Assembly (NCBI GenBank): GCA_942493075.1
Contig: OW818681.1
Span: forward strand, 1,860,001-1,924,000
DNA from: JBBQYD01 sp942493075
Lineage (GTDB): Bacteria > Verrucomicrobiota > Verrucomicrobiia > Limisphaerales > UBA8199
DNA length: 64,000 nt
Direction of reading: 5' to 3'
The translations under genes were made by a program, and so were the position numbers. This document shows, piece after piece, positions 1-8,318 of the stretch; position 1 is the first letter of the stretch; the number at the start of each line of letters is the position of its first letter. A model generated the notes under the pieces. The model did no database searches. It saw only the letters and a list, made by a program, of their open reading frames with translations, and was not told the DNA's origin.

Positions 1-366
1 GGCATCCGCCCGGCATCTCCCGGGTTCAAAGATATTACGATTGCTCCAGTCCTGGGCAATGGGCTCGAATGGGCTCGCACCCGCTACGACTCGATCCGGG
101 GCCGAATTGCGACCTCATGGAAGAAAGCGGGCAAACAGTTAACACTGGAAGTAACCGTTCCCGCTAATACAAGCGCAACGGTCGTTATCCCTGCTGGGCC
201 GAATGGCGAAATAACTGAGGGAGGAAAAGCATTAGCCAAGGTCCAGGATGTAAAATTGCTGAACAGGACCGCCAGCAGTGCAGTGGTCCAACTCGGCTCG
301 GGAACTTACCGTTTTGTTTCGGACATGGATGGAGCCGGCAGCCCATGGCTTGTTGGAGGCCTATGA
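1..366 (+). CDS. Alpha-L-rhamnosidase (GH78) C-terminal fragment
   Basis: Frame 1 is open from the first base to a TGA at 364-366 and encodes 121 residues. The gene begins upstream of the window. The visible part reads like the C-terminal beta-sandwich of a GH78 alpha-L-rhamnosidase. It opens with a 'ASPGFKDITIAPVLGNGLEWARTRYDSIRG'-like stretch, of the same kind as 'ASPGYRTIRIQPV' followed by 'GLTWANTSYSSIRG' in the complete GH78 immediately downstream, and continues with a 'LEVTVPANTSATV' beta-strand region. The catalytic domain lies outside the window, so activity cannot be judged. Its stop overlaps the next gene's start (ATGA at 363-366), which suggests translational coupling of two tandem GH78 paralogues. 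The fragment is short, so the family call rests mainly on similarity to its neighbour. Confidence 0.75.
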   Translation, partial: GIRPASPGFKDITIAPVLGNGLEWARTRYDSIRGRIATSWKKAGKQLTLEVTVPANTSATVVIPAGPNGEITEGGKALAKVQDVKLLNRTASSAVVQLGSGTYRFVSDMDGAGSPWLVGGL

Positions 367-3300
367 GAACGATGCTTCGCTTGCGCAAGTTGGGCTGGTT
401 GCTCGGTGTGGTGGCGTTCGTCGCAGGAGACTGTGGCGCCGCGCTCCAGCCAGTCAACCTGCGTTGCGAACATCGCATCAATCCACTAGGCATTGGGGAG
501 GCCACTCCCCGGCTATCCTGGGAACTGCAAAGCGATGGGATGGTGCGGGGTGAGGTCCAAACGGCTTATGAGATCCGGGTCGGCTCGACTGCAGGTCTTG
601 CCGACCTTTGGGACAGCGGCAAAATCGCCAGCCGGGAAACCGTCGATATCACCTATGCGGGGCTGCCGTTGTCGAGTGGGAAACGATGCTACTGGCAGGT
701 CCGCATATTTGACGGCAGCAACAATGCCTCACCATGGAGTGGCACAGCGCAATGGTCTATGGGGCTTCTCTCGCCTACCAATTGGAGCGCGCAATGGATC
801 GGCTACGATGCCGCGTATGCAGTGCCGCCAGATAGAGCTGCTGAGGACGCACTTTTCAATACGTCTGGGCTCAGTTTCATTTCCTGCCCAGGCTCCAGCC
901 CCCAAGCAGGCTTATACCACAGTGCGTTGCGCAAGCAGATTGCATTGCCTGCCGGGGATGCCATCACGAACGCAGTCTTCGCCCTGTACGCCGATAACAC
1001 CTGTGCTGTTTACGTAAATGGACAGACCGCTCCGGGGATTTCAGTCAGATGGGAAGCGACAAAGAGGATCAATGTTACCTCGCTGCTGCATTCAGGGAAC
1101 AATGTGCTCGCGCTATCCGCTACCAACAGCGATGCCAATCCCGCCAGTGTGATTGGTCGCCTCGTTGTGCGGTTTTCCTCCGGTAGCGTTTCTAACTTCC
1201 CTATCGATACATCATGGAAGGCCGCGCAGTTCCCAGCCGCAGGCTGGTTCCTGCCATCCTACGATTCATCCAGTTGGAGCGCGGCCCAGAGTTCCGGAAC
1301 CCCGTGGGGCACTCCGGCTTTGAATGACGTGCCCCTGATTCCCGCGCCGTACCTGCGAAAGGAGTTCTCAATCAACCAGGCCATCACACGAGCGACTGTT
1401 TACGTAACAGCCCTCGGCGCCTATGAACTTCGATTGAATGGTCAAAAGGTCGGAGCCCAGGACGTGCTAACCCCCGGGTGGAGTCATTTCACTAAAAGAG
1501 TGTACTACCAAACCTACGATGTGAGTGGTTTGGTTCGTTACGGCTCCAACTGCATCGGCGCCATTCTTGGGGATGGTTGGTATGCGAGTAATCTAGCGTT
1601 CAAGGGGCAGCGCCTGAACTACGGCGGAACCCCGCGATTCATCGCTCAACTGGTTGTCGAGTTGTCAGGTGGACAACGGCGCACGATCGAGACCGACACC
1701 TCGTGGAAGGCCAGCTACGGGCCTATTCGCTATGCGGATTTGCTGTTGGGCACCGAATATGATGCCCGGCTGGAAATGCCCGGTTGGGATCTTCCGGCTT
1801 TCAACGAGAGCACCTGGGCACCAGTTGTCACCGGACTGAGTGCGACGGCTGCCCGGTTCACCAACGTCACTTCCCGAGTCGCCGGACTGGTCAGCAATAA
1901 CCAGCTTAACCTCACGGTCAACAACGCAAACCTTGGCGCTGATCCTGCCTATGGCGTGGTCAAGACTCTCAAGATCGATTACACACTCGGCGGCACCAAC
2001 CTGACCCAATCCTTTGTGGAGAACACCACTGCGAGGATTGGCAGCAGCGGGTTGCCTCTCACTATTGTTCAGGCACTTTATGGTGATGCGTCCATGTTTC
2101 CCGGCGTGGGTGGGCTGACTATCGAAGCGGCGGTTACCGAGCCTTCGCGGCGCATGGAGACCTTGAAGGCCATTAGTCTCAATGAGCCCGCTCCGGGTTG
2201 CTATACCTTCGACTTGGGACAGAACATGGTCGGATGGGTGCGGCTAAAAGTCTCCGGTCAGATCGGCGATCGAATCACCGTTAGACATGGTGAAATGCTC
2301 AACCCAAATGGCACGGTGTATACCGCAAATTTGCGGGGCGCCAACTCAACGGATTTCTTTGTGCTGAGCACTAATGGGGTGTCAACTCTGGAGCCGATCT
2401 TCACGTTCCACGGGTTTCGGTACGTGGAGTTGCGTGGCCTTACCACTCCGCCCGATTTGGAGTCTGTCACGGGGATTGTCGTGCATTCGGACATGACAAG
2501 GGCAGGGGAGTTCTCTTGCTCAAGTCCTTTGGTGAACCAACTCTTTCATAACATTATCTGGGGTCAGAAGGGCAATTACCTCGAAACCCCAACGGATTGC
2601 CCTCAACGGGATGAACGCATGGGATGGACAGGCGATGCCCAGTTCTTTGCCCCGACCGCTGCCTACAACTTCGATGTTCAATCTTTCTTCCGCCGTTATG
2701 TGAAAACTCTCTGTGAGGATTCCCAGCGTGCGGATGGCGCTTTTGCGTTCGTCGCACCAGACCTGGGGCAGGGGAACGGTGGAACAGCCTGGGGTGATGC
2801 GGGGTGGATCTGCCCGTACATTATCTACCAGGTTTACGGCGATACCAACGTAATCGCGGACCACTATGCAGCCATGCAACGGTGGGGCCAGTTCGTTGCG
2901 GCGAACGCATCAGGCTATATCGTGTCGAGCCTCCCGGGCGATTTCGGGGATTGGGTGAATCTCGGTGGCGGCGCCTCTTCGACAGTTATGGACACCGCAT
3001 ACTATGCCTATTATGCGCGAGCCATGTCGGAGATGGCGGCGGCCCTTGGACGCAGCAGCGATGCGGCTACCTATGCAGCCTTGCACTCCAACATCGTGGC
3101 CGCATTCGGCACGCTCTTTAATTCGGATGGTTCATTCAAGGATGGCAGCAGCCAGACTGGATATGCACTGGCCTTTTCGCTGAACCTCGTGCCCGCAAAT
3201 CTGAAGACTCTGGCCGCGGACAAGTTTGCAGATACCATTGCGCAGTTCGGAAATCACCTTGCTACGGGATTTATCGGCACGCCCCGCATCCTGCCCGCGT

Positions 3301-4685
3301 TGCATGCCGCTGGACGCGACGATCTGGCGTATCAGCTTTTGCTCCAGGAAACCTATCCATCCTGGCTTTACCAGGTCGCGCTTGGCGCAACGACCATGTG
3401 GGAAAGATGGGATGGCTGGACTCCCTCGGGTGGATTCCAAACCATCGGGATGAACTCCTTCAACCATTATGCGTTTGGCTCCGTAGGCGAGTATCTTTAC
3501 AGCGGGGTCGGTGGCATCAAACCGGCCAGCCCCGGCTACCGGACAATCAGGATTCAACCGGTCGCAGGTAATGGCCTGACATGGGCAAACACCAGCTACA
3601 GTTCCATTCGCGGTGTTATTGCAACGTCCTGGACTAATACAGCAGGGAACCTGGATCTGGTGGCAGTCATTCCTCCGAACACCTCTGCCGACGTGAGCGT
3701 GCCTGCATCGAACCCAGCCAATGTAACTGAAAGCGGCTTGCCCGCCCAATCCGCTCCTGGCGTGACGTATCTCGGCGCCTCTAACAACCACGCTATTTAC
3801 CGCGTGGCTTCCGGGAAATACCACTGGAGATCAACTCTGCCAGTTCCACCACAACCAAGCGTCACTATTACTTCCACCAACCAGGTGGGCACCGGGAGCG
3901 GCACCTTCTTTCCGGCGTGGCCGCTCGTGACGAATGGCAGCCTCATCGCGAACAAACTCCCGAGCAGCATGGCTGGCAATTTCAGCATGGAAACCTCCTT
4001 CGGCACCCGAAATGTTAAGTCACTGACTGACGGAGGCAGTCTCGGAATTCGCACGGGCGGAAGTCCTGTAACCACCAGCACGAACTATGTGACATGCGGG
4101 AATGGGAACGGCTCTGGCTCGATGGTGGTGTATGCCTTGGACGGATCAAGCACCGGGTATGATCTCACGAACATCGTCGTGTATGGTGGCTGGGGGGATG
4201 ATGGCCGGGACCAGCAGGCCTATTCCGTTTACTACTCCACAGCGGACGCTCCCGGCACCTTTGTGCTCCTCACAAGGGTGAACGTAAATCCATCAATTGC
4301 TGGCAAACTGCAATCCGCAACCCGGATTTCCATCGACTCCCCATATGGCGTGCTAGCGAAAGCTGTAGCCGCAGTGAAGTTCGATTTCACCAACCCCGGC
4401 TGCGAAAATGGCTATTGTGGTTATGCAGAGATAACGGTGTTTGGAACGCCCACCGCACCTCCGCCGCCGCGGGTCAGCGCAGCTACATCCTCAGAACCCG
4501 GCAGTTTTGTTCTGAGTATCACAGATATGCTGGCCGATCATGGTTATGCTCTCCAGAGCACGACTAATCTGGCATCAGGCCTATGGTTCACGGAATCCAA
4601 TCTCAGCACCGTTCAGACCGCCGATGTGCCGATCGCCATTCTTACGAACCAACTCCAGAAGTACTACCGAGTCGTAGGCTACTGA
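363..4685 (+). CDS. Secreted alpha-L-rhamnosidase, GH78, with C-terminal appendage
   Basis: About 1440 residues. It should hydrolyse terminal alpha-L-rhamnose from glycans or glycosides outside the cytoplasm. I start it at ATG 363, which overlaps the preceding stop as ATGA; an in-frame ATG at 345 is possible but would extend into the upstream gene. A positively charged N-terminus and hydrophobic stretch (about residues 1-27, ending near GDCGAA) look like a signal peptide. The order is Fn3/Ig-like and rhamnosidase N-terminal domains, then the alpha/alpha-barrel. The barrel has the GH78 motif DCPQRDERMGWTGD at 745-758; by family analogy E751 is the general acid. A 'TTMWERWDGW' segment near residue 1020 and the C-terminal sandwich follow. 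The last 350 or so residues add a beta-rich region and a terminal 'YALQSTTNL...YYRV' module, making it much longer than simple GH78 enzymes (about 900-1000 residues). Confidence 0.93.
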   Translation: MRTMLRLRKLGWLLGVVAFVAGDCGAALQPVNLRCEHRINPLGIGEATPRLSWELQSDGMVRGEVQTAYEIRVGSTAGLADLWDSGKIASRETVDITYAGLPLSSGKRCYWQVRIFDGSNNASPWSGTAQWSMGLLSPTNWSAQWIGYDAAYAVPPDRAAEDALFNTSGLSFISCPGSSPQAGLYHSALRKQIALPAGDAITNAVFALYADNTCAVYVNGQTAPGISVRWEATKRINVTSLLHSGNNVLALSATNSDANPASVIGRLVVRFSSGSVSNFPIDTSWKAAQFPAAGWFLPSYDSSSWSAAQSSGTPWGTPALNDVPLIPAPYLRKEFSINQAITRATVYVTALGAYELRLNGQKVGAQDVLTPGWSHFTKRVYYQTYDVSGLVRYGSNCIGAILGDGWYASNLAFKGQRLNYGGTPRFIAQLVVELSGGQRRTIETDTSWKASYGPIRYADLLLGTEYDARLEMPGWDLPAFNESTWAPVVTGLSATAARFTNVTSRVAGLVSNNQLNLTVNNANLGADPAYGVVKTLKIDYTLGGTNLTQSFVENTTARIGSSGLPLTIVQALYGDASMFPGVGGLTIEAAVTEPSRRMETLKAISLNEPAPGCYTFDLGQNMVGWVRLKVSGQIGDRITVRHGEMLNPNGTVYTANLRGANSTDFFVLSTNGVSTLEPIFTFHGFRYVELRGLTTPPDLESVTGIVVHSDMTRAGEFSCSSPLVNQLFHNIIWGQKGNYLETPTDCPQRDERMGWTGDAQFFAPTAAYNFDVQSFFRRYVKTLCEDSQRADGAFAFVAPDLGQGNGGTAWGDAGWICPYIIYQVYGDTNVIADHYAAMQRWGQFVAANASGYIVSSLPGDFGDWVNLGGGASSTVMDTAYYAYYARAMSEMAAALGRSSDAATYAALHSNIVAAFGTLFNSDGSFKDGSSQTGYALAFSLNLVPANLKTLAADKFADTIAQFGNHLATGFIGTPRILPALHAAGRDDLAYQLLLQETYPSWLYQVALGATTMWERWDGWTPSGGFQTIGMNSFNHYAFGSVGEYLYSGVGGIKPASPGYRTIRIQPVAGNGLTWANTSYSSIRGVIATSWTNTAGNLDLVAVIPPNTSADVSVPASNPANVTESGLPAQSAPGVTYLGASNNHAIYRVASGKYHWRSTLPVPPQPSVTITSTNQVGTGSGTFFPAWPLVTNGSLIANKLPSSMAGNFSMETSFGTRNVKSLTDGGSLGIRTGGSPVTTSTNYVTCGNGNGSGSMVVYALDGSSTGYDLTNIVVYGGWGDDGRDQQAYSVYYSTADAPGTFVLLTRVNVNPSIAGKLQSATRISIDSPYGVLAKAVAAVKFDFTNPGCENGYCGYAEITVFGTPTAPPPPRVSAATSSEPGSFVLSITDMLADHGYALQSTTNLASGLWFTESNLSTVQTADVPIAILTNQLQKYYRVVGY

Positions 4686-4734
4686 CTGAGATTGAACCCC
4701 GACAACACCGACCGTTTGACAGCAAATGTGAATC

Positions 4735-5925
4735 TCAGCGCGCCTGGATTGACGACAACTGCTTGAGAGTCGTGCCTGCAAGGTCCGTGGTCGAAATCCG
4801 CAGTTGTTTGCCACCAACATCCCCACGAATGACGGTTTCCGTTCCTCCAACCACCACAGGGAATTTCATCCCGCGTGTTCCCGCCGGTTGAACCGCGTAA
4901 TTATGTGTGTGACCGCAAAGGAGCAAGTCCACCCGGCCACGGTTCAGCAGGGGAACAACTTTTTCGTAAAGCCACTGGGGACGTATGAATTTTTGGTCCG
5001 GCACTGGCGCTGGAGGAATGTGAAGCAGGCACACGCGAAAACGAGCCTTGCGAAACTCAGGAGTCTTTATCGTTTCTGCCAACCACCGGACCTGCTGTTC
5101 CATGTATTCATCGAAAGCAACCAAGCCTGAGTACTCAGCATTGTGATCACCCTTGTCCTCTCCACAATCCAGAACCAGGAAGCAGACGGGGCCATGCTGG
5201 ATTGTATAATAGTAGCGCCCACTCTGTGTTGGAAAATAATCCAGCAATTGCCGTGCGAAGCTGCCTCTGGTGTCGTGGTTTCCTCGCACATAGATCAAAG
5301 GAGACGAGGTGGCAAAACTCTTCACTGCCGGGTCAACAATGCAACGCATAAGCTGGTCCTCATCCTTAACAGCATTCACCATGTCGCCATTCAAGAATGT
5401 AAGATCCACATCCGTCCAATTGACGGCGGCAAACGAATCCGCCAATTGCGCAGTTCGTTCGTGGCGATCATTTACCACCACAAAGGAGAACTCCGGTGCC
5501 TTCCTGCTTAGGGTGGTGAACTGGTATTCAGGGCTCGCGATTGTTCCGCCAAAGCGCACGCGATAAAACTGGAAGTCGGCAATCTCTTGCGACAGCGCAC
5601 GGTAAGCATACTTCTTTCCGGGGAGCAGTCCTGTCAGTCGCACGTTGTGATAAAGGGTATCGGCTTCAACCAAGCCGTGCTTTGTCGGGGTGTTGGTGAT
5701 CCATTCCCGGGAATCCTCCAGGCGATAGGCGACACGCGACACGCTTTTTCGGCTAGTAGCCCAGGAAACAGTCATTTCCGTCTCGCCGGGTGCCTGTAGA
5801 AGAGGACCATGAGATATGGCGAAATCACCGGAACTCGACGCAGCCGATTGAGCTAGCGCACTGCACTGGGTGGCTGCGAGGGATAGCGTTAAGAGGATCG
5901 TTCTGAGTTTCCTGTCAAAATTCAT
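4735..5925 (-). CDS. Secreted metallophosphoesterase, purple-acid-phosphatase-like
   Basis: 396 residues. An N-terminal signal sequence (residues about 1-26) is followed by a Fn3-like domain with 'GETEMTVSWATS', the usual N-terminal domain of purple acid phosphatase relatives. A calcineurin-like metallophosphoesterase domain comes next. Visible metal-binding motifs are NDRHER (in the DxH position), NGDMVN, GNHDTRG, LLHIPP and CGHTHNY. The NDRH version of the first motif is a variation on the usual D-x-H. A phosphomonoesterase or phosphodiesterase acting outside the cytoplasm is likely; the substrate is unknown. It converges with the GH78 gene across 49 bp. Start ATG 5925 is chosen because it precedes the signal peptide directly. 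Confidence 0.88.
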   Translation of the reverse strand: MNFDRKLRTILLTLSLAATQCSALAQSAASSSGDFAISHGPLLQAPGETEMTVSWATSRKSVSRVAYRLEDSREWITNTPTKHGLVEADTLYHNVRLTGLLPGKKYAYRALSQEIADFQFYRVRFGGTIASPEYQFTTLSRKAPEFSFVVVNDRHERTAQLADSFAAVNWTDVDLTFLNGDMVNAVKDEDQLMRCIVDPAVKSFATSSPLIYVRGNHDTRGSFARQLLDYFPTQSGRYYYTIQHGPVCFLVLDCGEDKGDHNAEYSGLVAFDEYMEQQVRWLAETIKTPEFRKARFRVCLLHIPPAPVPDQKFIRPQWLYEKVVPLLNRGRVDLLLCGHTHNYAVQPAGTRGMKFPVVVGGTETVIRGDVGGKQLRISTTDLAGTTLKQLSSIQAR

Positions 5926-6080
5926 GCGTCAGAGTAGGTTGAAGAGAATTCGACGATTGGAGTCGGCGTTTATTCGATCTTCTCAACGCGTTTGCTGAAT
6001 CCCTGCGTCGGTGTCTCTCCATGGCATTGGAATTGCAGTCTTTTGTCCCGACCTGAAGCCAAAAGCTGCCGGTCGGGTAT

Positions 6081-6683
6081 ATGCTAACAAAAATCAATGT
6101 CTTTGACTTCCTTTTTGTAGTGTTCCTGGTTTTAGGAATCGTCCGGGGACGCAAGAATGGAATGTCCGGAGAACTGTTTCAAGTGCTGCAATGGGTTGCA
6201 GTTCTTGTGGGTTGTGCGTTTTTATACGACAAGATTTCGCCACTGTTGGCAGGCCCGCTGCACCTGAGCGACCTGGCTGCGAATATGTTCGGATACATCA
6301 TTCTGGCATTGGTGATTCTGGGCGTGTTTGCGGTCGTGCGTCGTATCATTGGCTCCAAACTTGCTGGGAGTGATTTTTTTGGACACAGTGAATACTTTTT
6401 GGGCATGGCCTCGGGATTGGTGCGGTATGGCTGTATCGCCCTGGCCGGGTTGGCCCTCTTGAATGCTCGCTATTTTAGTCCTACCGAGGTCCATGCCATG
6501 GAACGGTTTCAAAACGATGTATATGGCAGCAACCTCTTCCCAACGTGGCATACGGCCCAATCCATGGTGTTTGAGAAGTCGTTTTGCGGCCAGTTGATCC
6601 GAGAACGATTCAATCCAGTTCTGATCCGGCCCATTGAGGCAGAAGATAAAGCCTTACATCAGAAGGAATTGGCTTTTCCGTAG
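6081..6683 (+). CDS. CvpA family membrane protein
   Basis: 200 residues with four hydrophobic helices in the first 130 or so (near 8-25, 38-55, 70-90 and 108-128). The opening 'INVFDFLFVVFLVLGIVRGRKNGMSGE' pattern is typical of CvpA/colicin V production family proteins, where the N-terminus reads N-x-x-D followed by a first helix and a G-x-x-x-G turn. The C-terminal 70 residues are soluble. Members of the family are involved in envelope integrity, but the molecular role is not settled. The gene is divergent from the metallophosphoesterase and stands upstream of the lysine aminotransferase with a 95-bp gap. That gap holds an imperfect hairpin (6687-6716) without a U-tract. Confidence 0.8.
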   Translation: MLTKINVFDFLFVVFLVLGIVRGRKNGMSGELFQVLQWVAVLVGCAFLYDKISPLLAGPLHLSDLAANMFGYIILALVILGVFAVVRRIIGSKLAGSDFFGHSEYFLGMASGLVRYGCIALAGLALLNARYFSPTEVHAMERFQNDVYGSNLFPTWHTAQSMVFEKSFCGQLIRERFNPVLIRPIEAEDKALHQKELAFP

Positions 6684-6778
6684 AGGTCCAGCCTCAGGCG
6701 GTTAAGCTGAGTTGGACGTGCTGATCCGGGTGGTGGCATTTCGCTTCCCTGGCTCGCGAAGATTCATACACTCCCCTC

Positions 6779-8173
6779 ATGCATAATGCTGCGGATGAAA
6801 ACTCAGGCCTTCGGACCGCTACAGAAACGGGAGATGCCTGTTTTCCTGGCCCCAAAAGCGCCGCGATGATCGAAGAATTGGGGCGCTACGTCATTGCTGA
6901 TCTCTACCCATTTGTCGTTGATCTTGAACATTGCCACGGCATGTGGCTCACCACGGTAGATGGTCAGGAAGTCTTCGACTGGGCCGGTTACTACGCTTCA
7001 AAACTCATTGGGCACAATCACCCCGGATTATACGAGCCGGACTACGTGAAGAGGCTCGTGAGAGCTGCCAATAACAAGATGCCAAATCCGGATTACCTCA
7101 CGGCTGAATGCCTGGAGTACTACCGGCTTGTTTATAAGCTGGCGCCTCGTTGCATGCACAACCCGCATTTGGAGGTTTACACCATCAACTCAGGCGCCGA
7201 GGCCATCGAGAACATGATGAAGTACCTCATCAATCTCTATGATCAGCGCCATGGAATCCCTCGGGCAGGAGGTGTGCCTCGCCGGTTCATCTACTTTGAG
7301 CATGCGTTTCACGGGCGCACAATCTTCGCCCTTAATGTAACCGAGACCCACGACCCGGTGGCTACGAAGGATTTTCACGGGTTCATACCGGGAAATATCC
7401 AGGTGCCGTTCCCTGATATCAACACCTCCGCACCCGCAGCAGAGAACCGCGCTAAAACGCTTGAGGCCCTCCAATCTGTGGAGGCTCTGCTGAAACGGTT
7501 CCCCGGGGAGGTCGTTGGGATCATCGTCGAACCCATTCAGGGCGCCGGCGGCCATCGGGTCGCTGAACCGGAGTTCTTTCAGGGTCTCAGCCGTCTGGCG
7601 CATGACCACGAGGTTTTCCTGGCTTTTGACGAGGTTCAAACCGCAGGCGGACCGACCGGTGATATGTTCATGGTGGACCAGCTTGACTTGCCCTACCCAC
7701 CTCAGGTGGTTGCCACGGCTAAGAAATTCGGAGTCGGCGTGGTTTACATGCTTCATTCCATGCAAGACAAAGGCGTGCTCGACTCGACCTGGGGAGGCTG
7801 CCTGGCGGACATGGTCCGCTTTGTTCAGGAAATGAACATTGTGGAACGCGAGGGCCTGGTTCCTGCCGCGCGCGTTAAAGGGGTGCGCCTGGCCCAGGGG
7901 CTTGAGCGGTTAGCTGCCGAATTTCCTGAGTTCATTCATAACGTCCGGGGCACTGGGTTGTACCAGGGCTTCTCTTTCCGAACTCAGGAATTAAGAGGCA
8001 AGTTCGTCGATTTGGCGCTGAGCAAGGAGTCACTGCTTCTTCTTGGGGCTGGTGTATTTAGCGTCCGCACCCGGCCGAACTTGAGCGTGACTGAGGCCGA
8101 GATCGATCTCTTCCTGGAGAAACTTGGCCGCTGTTTGGAGACCTTTCGAACTCAAGAAGTGCTAGGCACATGA
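6779..8173 (+). CDS. lat: L-lysine 6-aminotransferase (class III PLP aminotransferase)
   Basis: 464 residues. It matches the lysine epsilon-aminotransferase branch of class III aminotransferases, which moves the epsilon-amino group of lysine to 2-oxoglutarate to give aminoadipate semialdehyde. Segments shared with the family include 'DGQEVFDWAGYYAS', 'NSGAEAIENMMKY', 'HAFHGRT', 'IVEPIQGAGGH', 'FDEVQTAGGPTG', and the diagnostic 'DSTWGGCLADMVR' (STWGGNLTDMVR in mycobacterial LAT, from memory). The PLP lysine should be one of K315/K316 in ATAKKFGVG. The protein is cytoplasmic. It lies upstream of an amino-acid permease on the same strand, with a 145-bp gap, so a lysine uptake and catabolism pair is plausible. 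Other omega-aminotransferase activities cannot be excluded. Confidence 0.85.
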   Translation: MHNAADENSGLRTATETGDACFPGPKSAAMIEELGRYVIADLYPFVVDLEHCHGMWLTTVDGQEVFDWAGYYASKLIGHNHPGLYEPDYVKRLVRAANNKMPNPDYLTAECLEYYRLVYKLAPRCMHNPHLEVYTINSGAEAIENMMKYLINLYDQRHGIPRAGGVPRRFIYFEHAFHGRTIFALNVTETHDPVATKDFHGFIPGNIQVPFPDINTSAPAAENRAKTLEALQSVEALLKRFPGEVVGIIVEPIQGAGGHRVAEPEFFQGLSRLAHDHEVFLAFDEVQTAGGPTGDMFMVDQLDLPYPPQVVATAKKFGVGVVYMLHSMQDKGVLDSTWGGCLADMVRFVQEMNIVEREGLVPAARVKGVRLAQGLERLAAEFPEFIHNVRGTGLYQGFSFRTQELRGKFVDLALSKESLLLLGAGVFSVRTRPNLSVTEAEIDLFLEKLGRCLETFRTQEVLGT

Positions 8174-8199
8174 AAGGCAACGCAGGACCGTCAATTGCG

Positions 8200-8215
8200 C
8201 TGCATATTTATGCAG
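8200..8215. promoter_or_regulatory. 16-bp palindrome between lat and permease gene
   Basis: CTGCATA-TT-TATGCAG is a perfect inverted repeat with 7-bp arms and a 2-bp centre, 27 bp after the lat stop and about 100 bp before the permease start. Its size and symmetry fit a dimeric regulator operator. It is too short and has no following T-run, so it is a poor terminator. Function is inferred only from position and symmetry. Confidence 0.35.
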
Positions 8216-8318
8216 GTGAGCACCAAGATTGACGTCCCCCCTGTTTATTCCCAAACTCATCTCGGTTGAACACTAACGTCAGTTCCTGTTTTGGGAGAAC
8301 CCTGTCACTCACTAAGCT

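Noticed and set aside
3132..3824. 230-codon open frame antisense to GH78
   Set aside because: The sense frame encodes the GH78 catalytic and C-terminal region; the antisense reading has no recognisable feature.
4686..4738. Inverted repeat CTGAGATT...AATCTCAG between convergent genes
   Set aside because: Only 8-bp arms with a 37-bp loop and no T-run; too weak to call a terminator.
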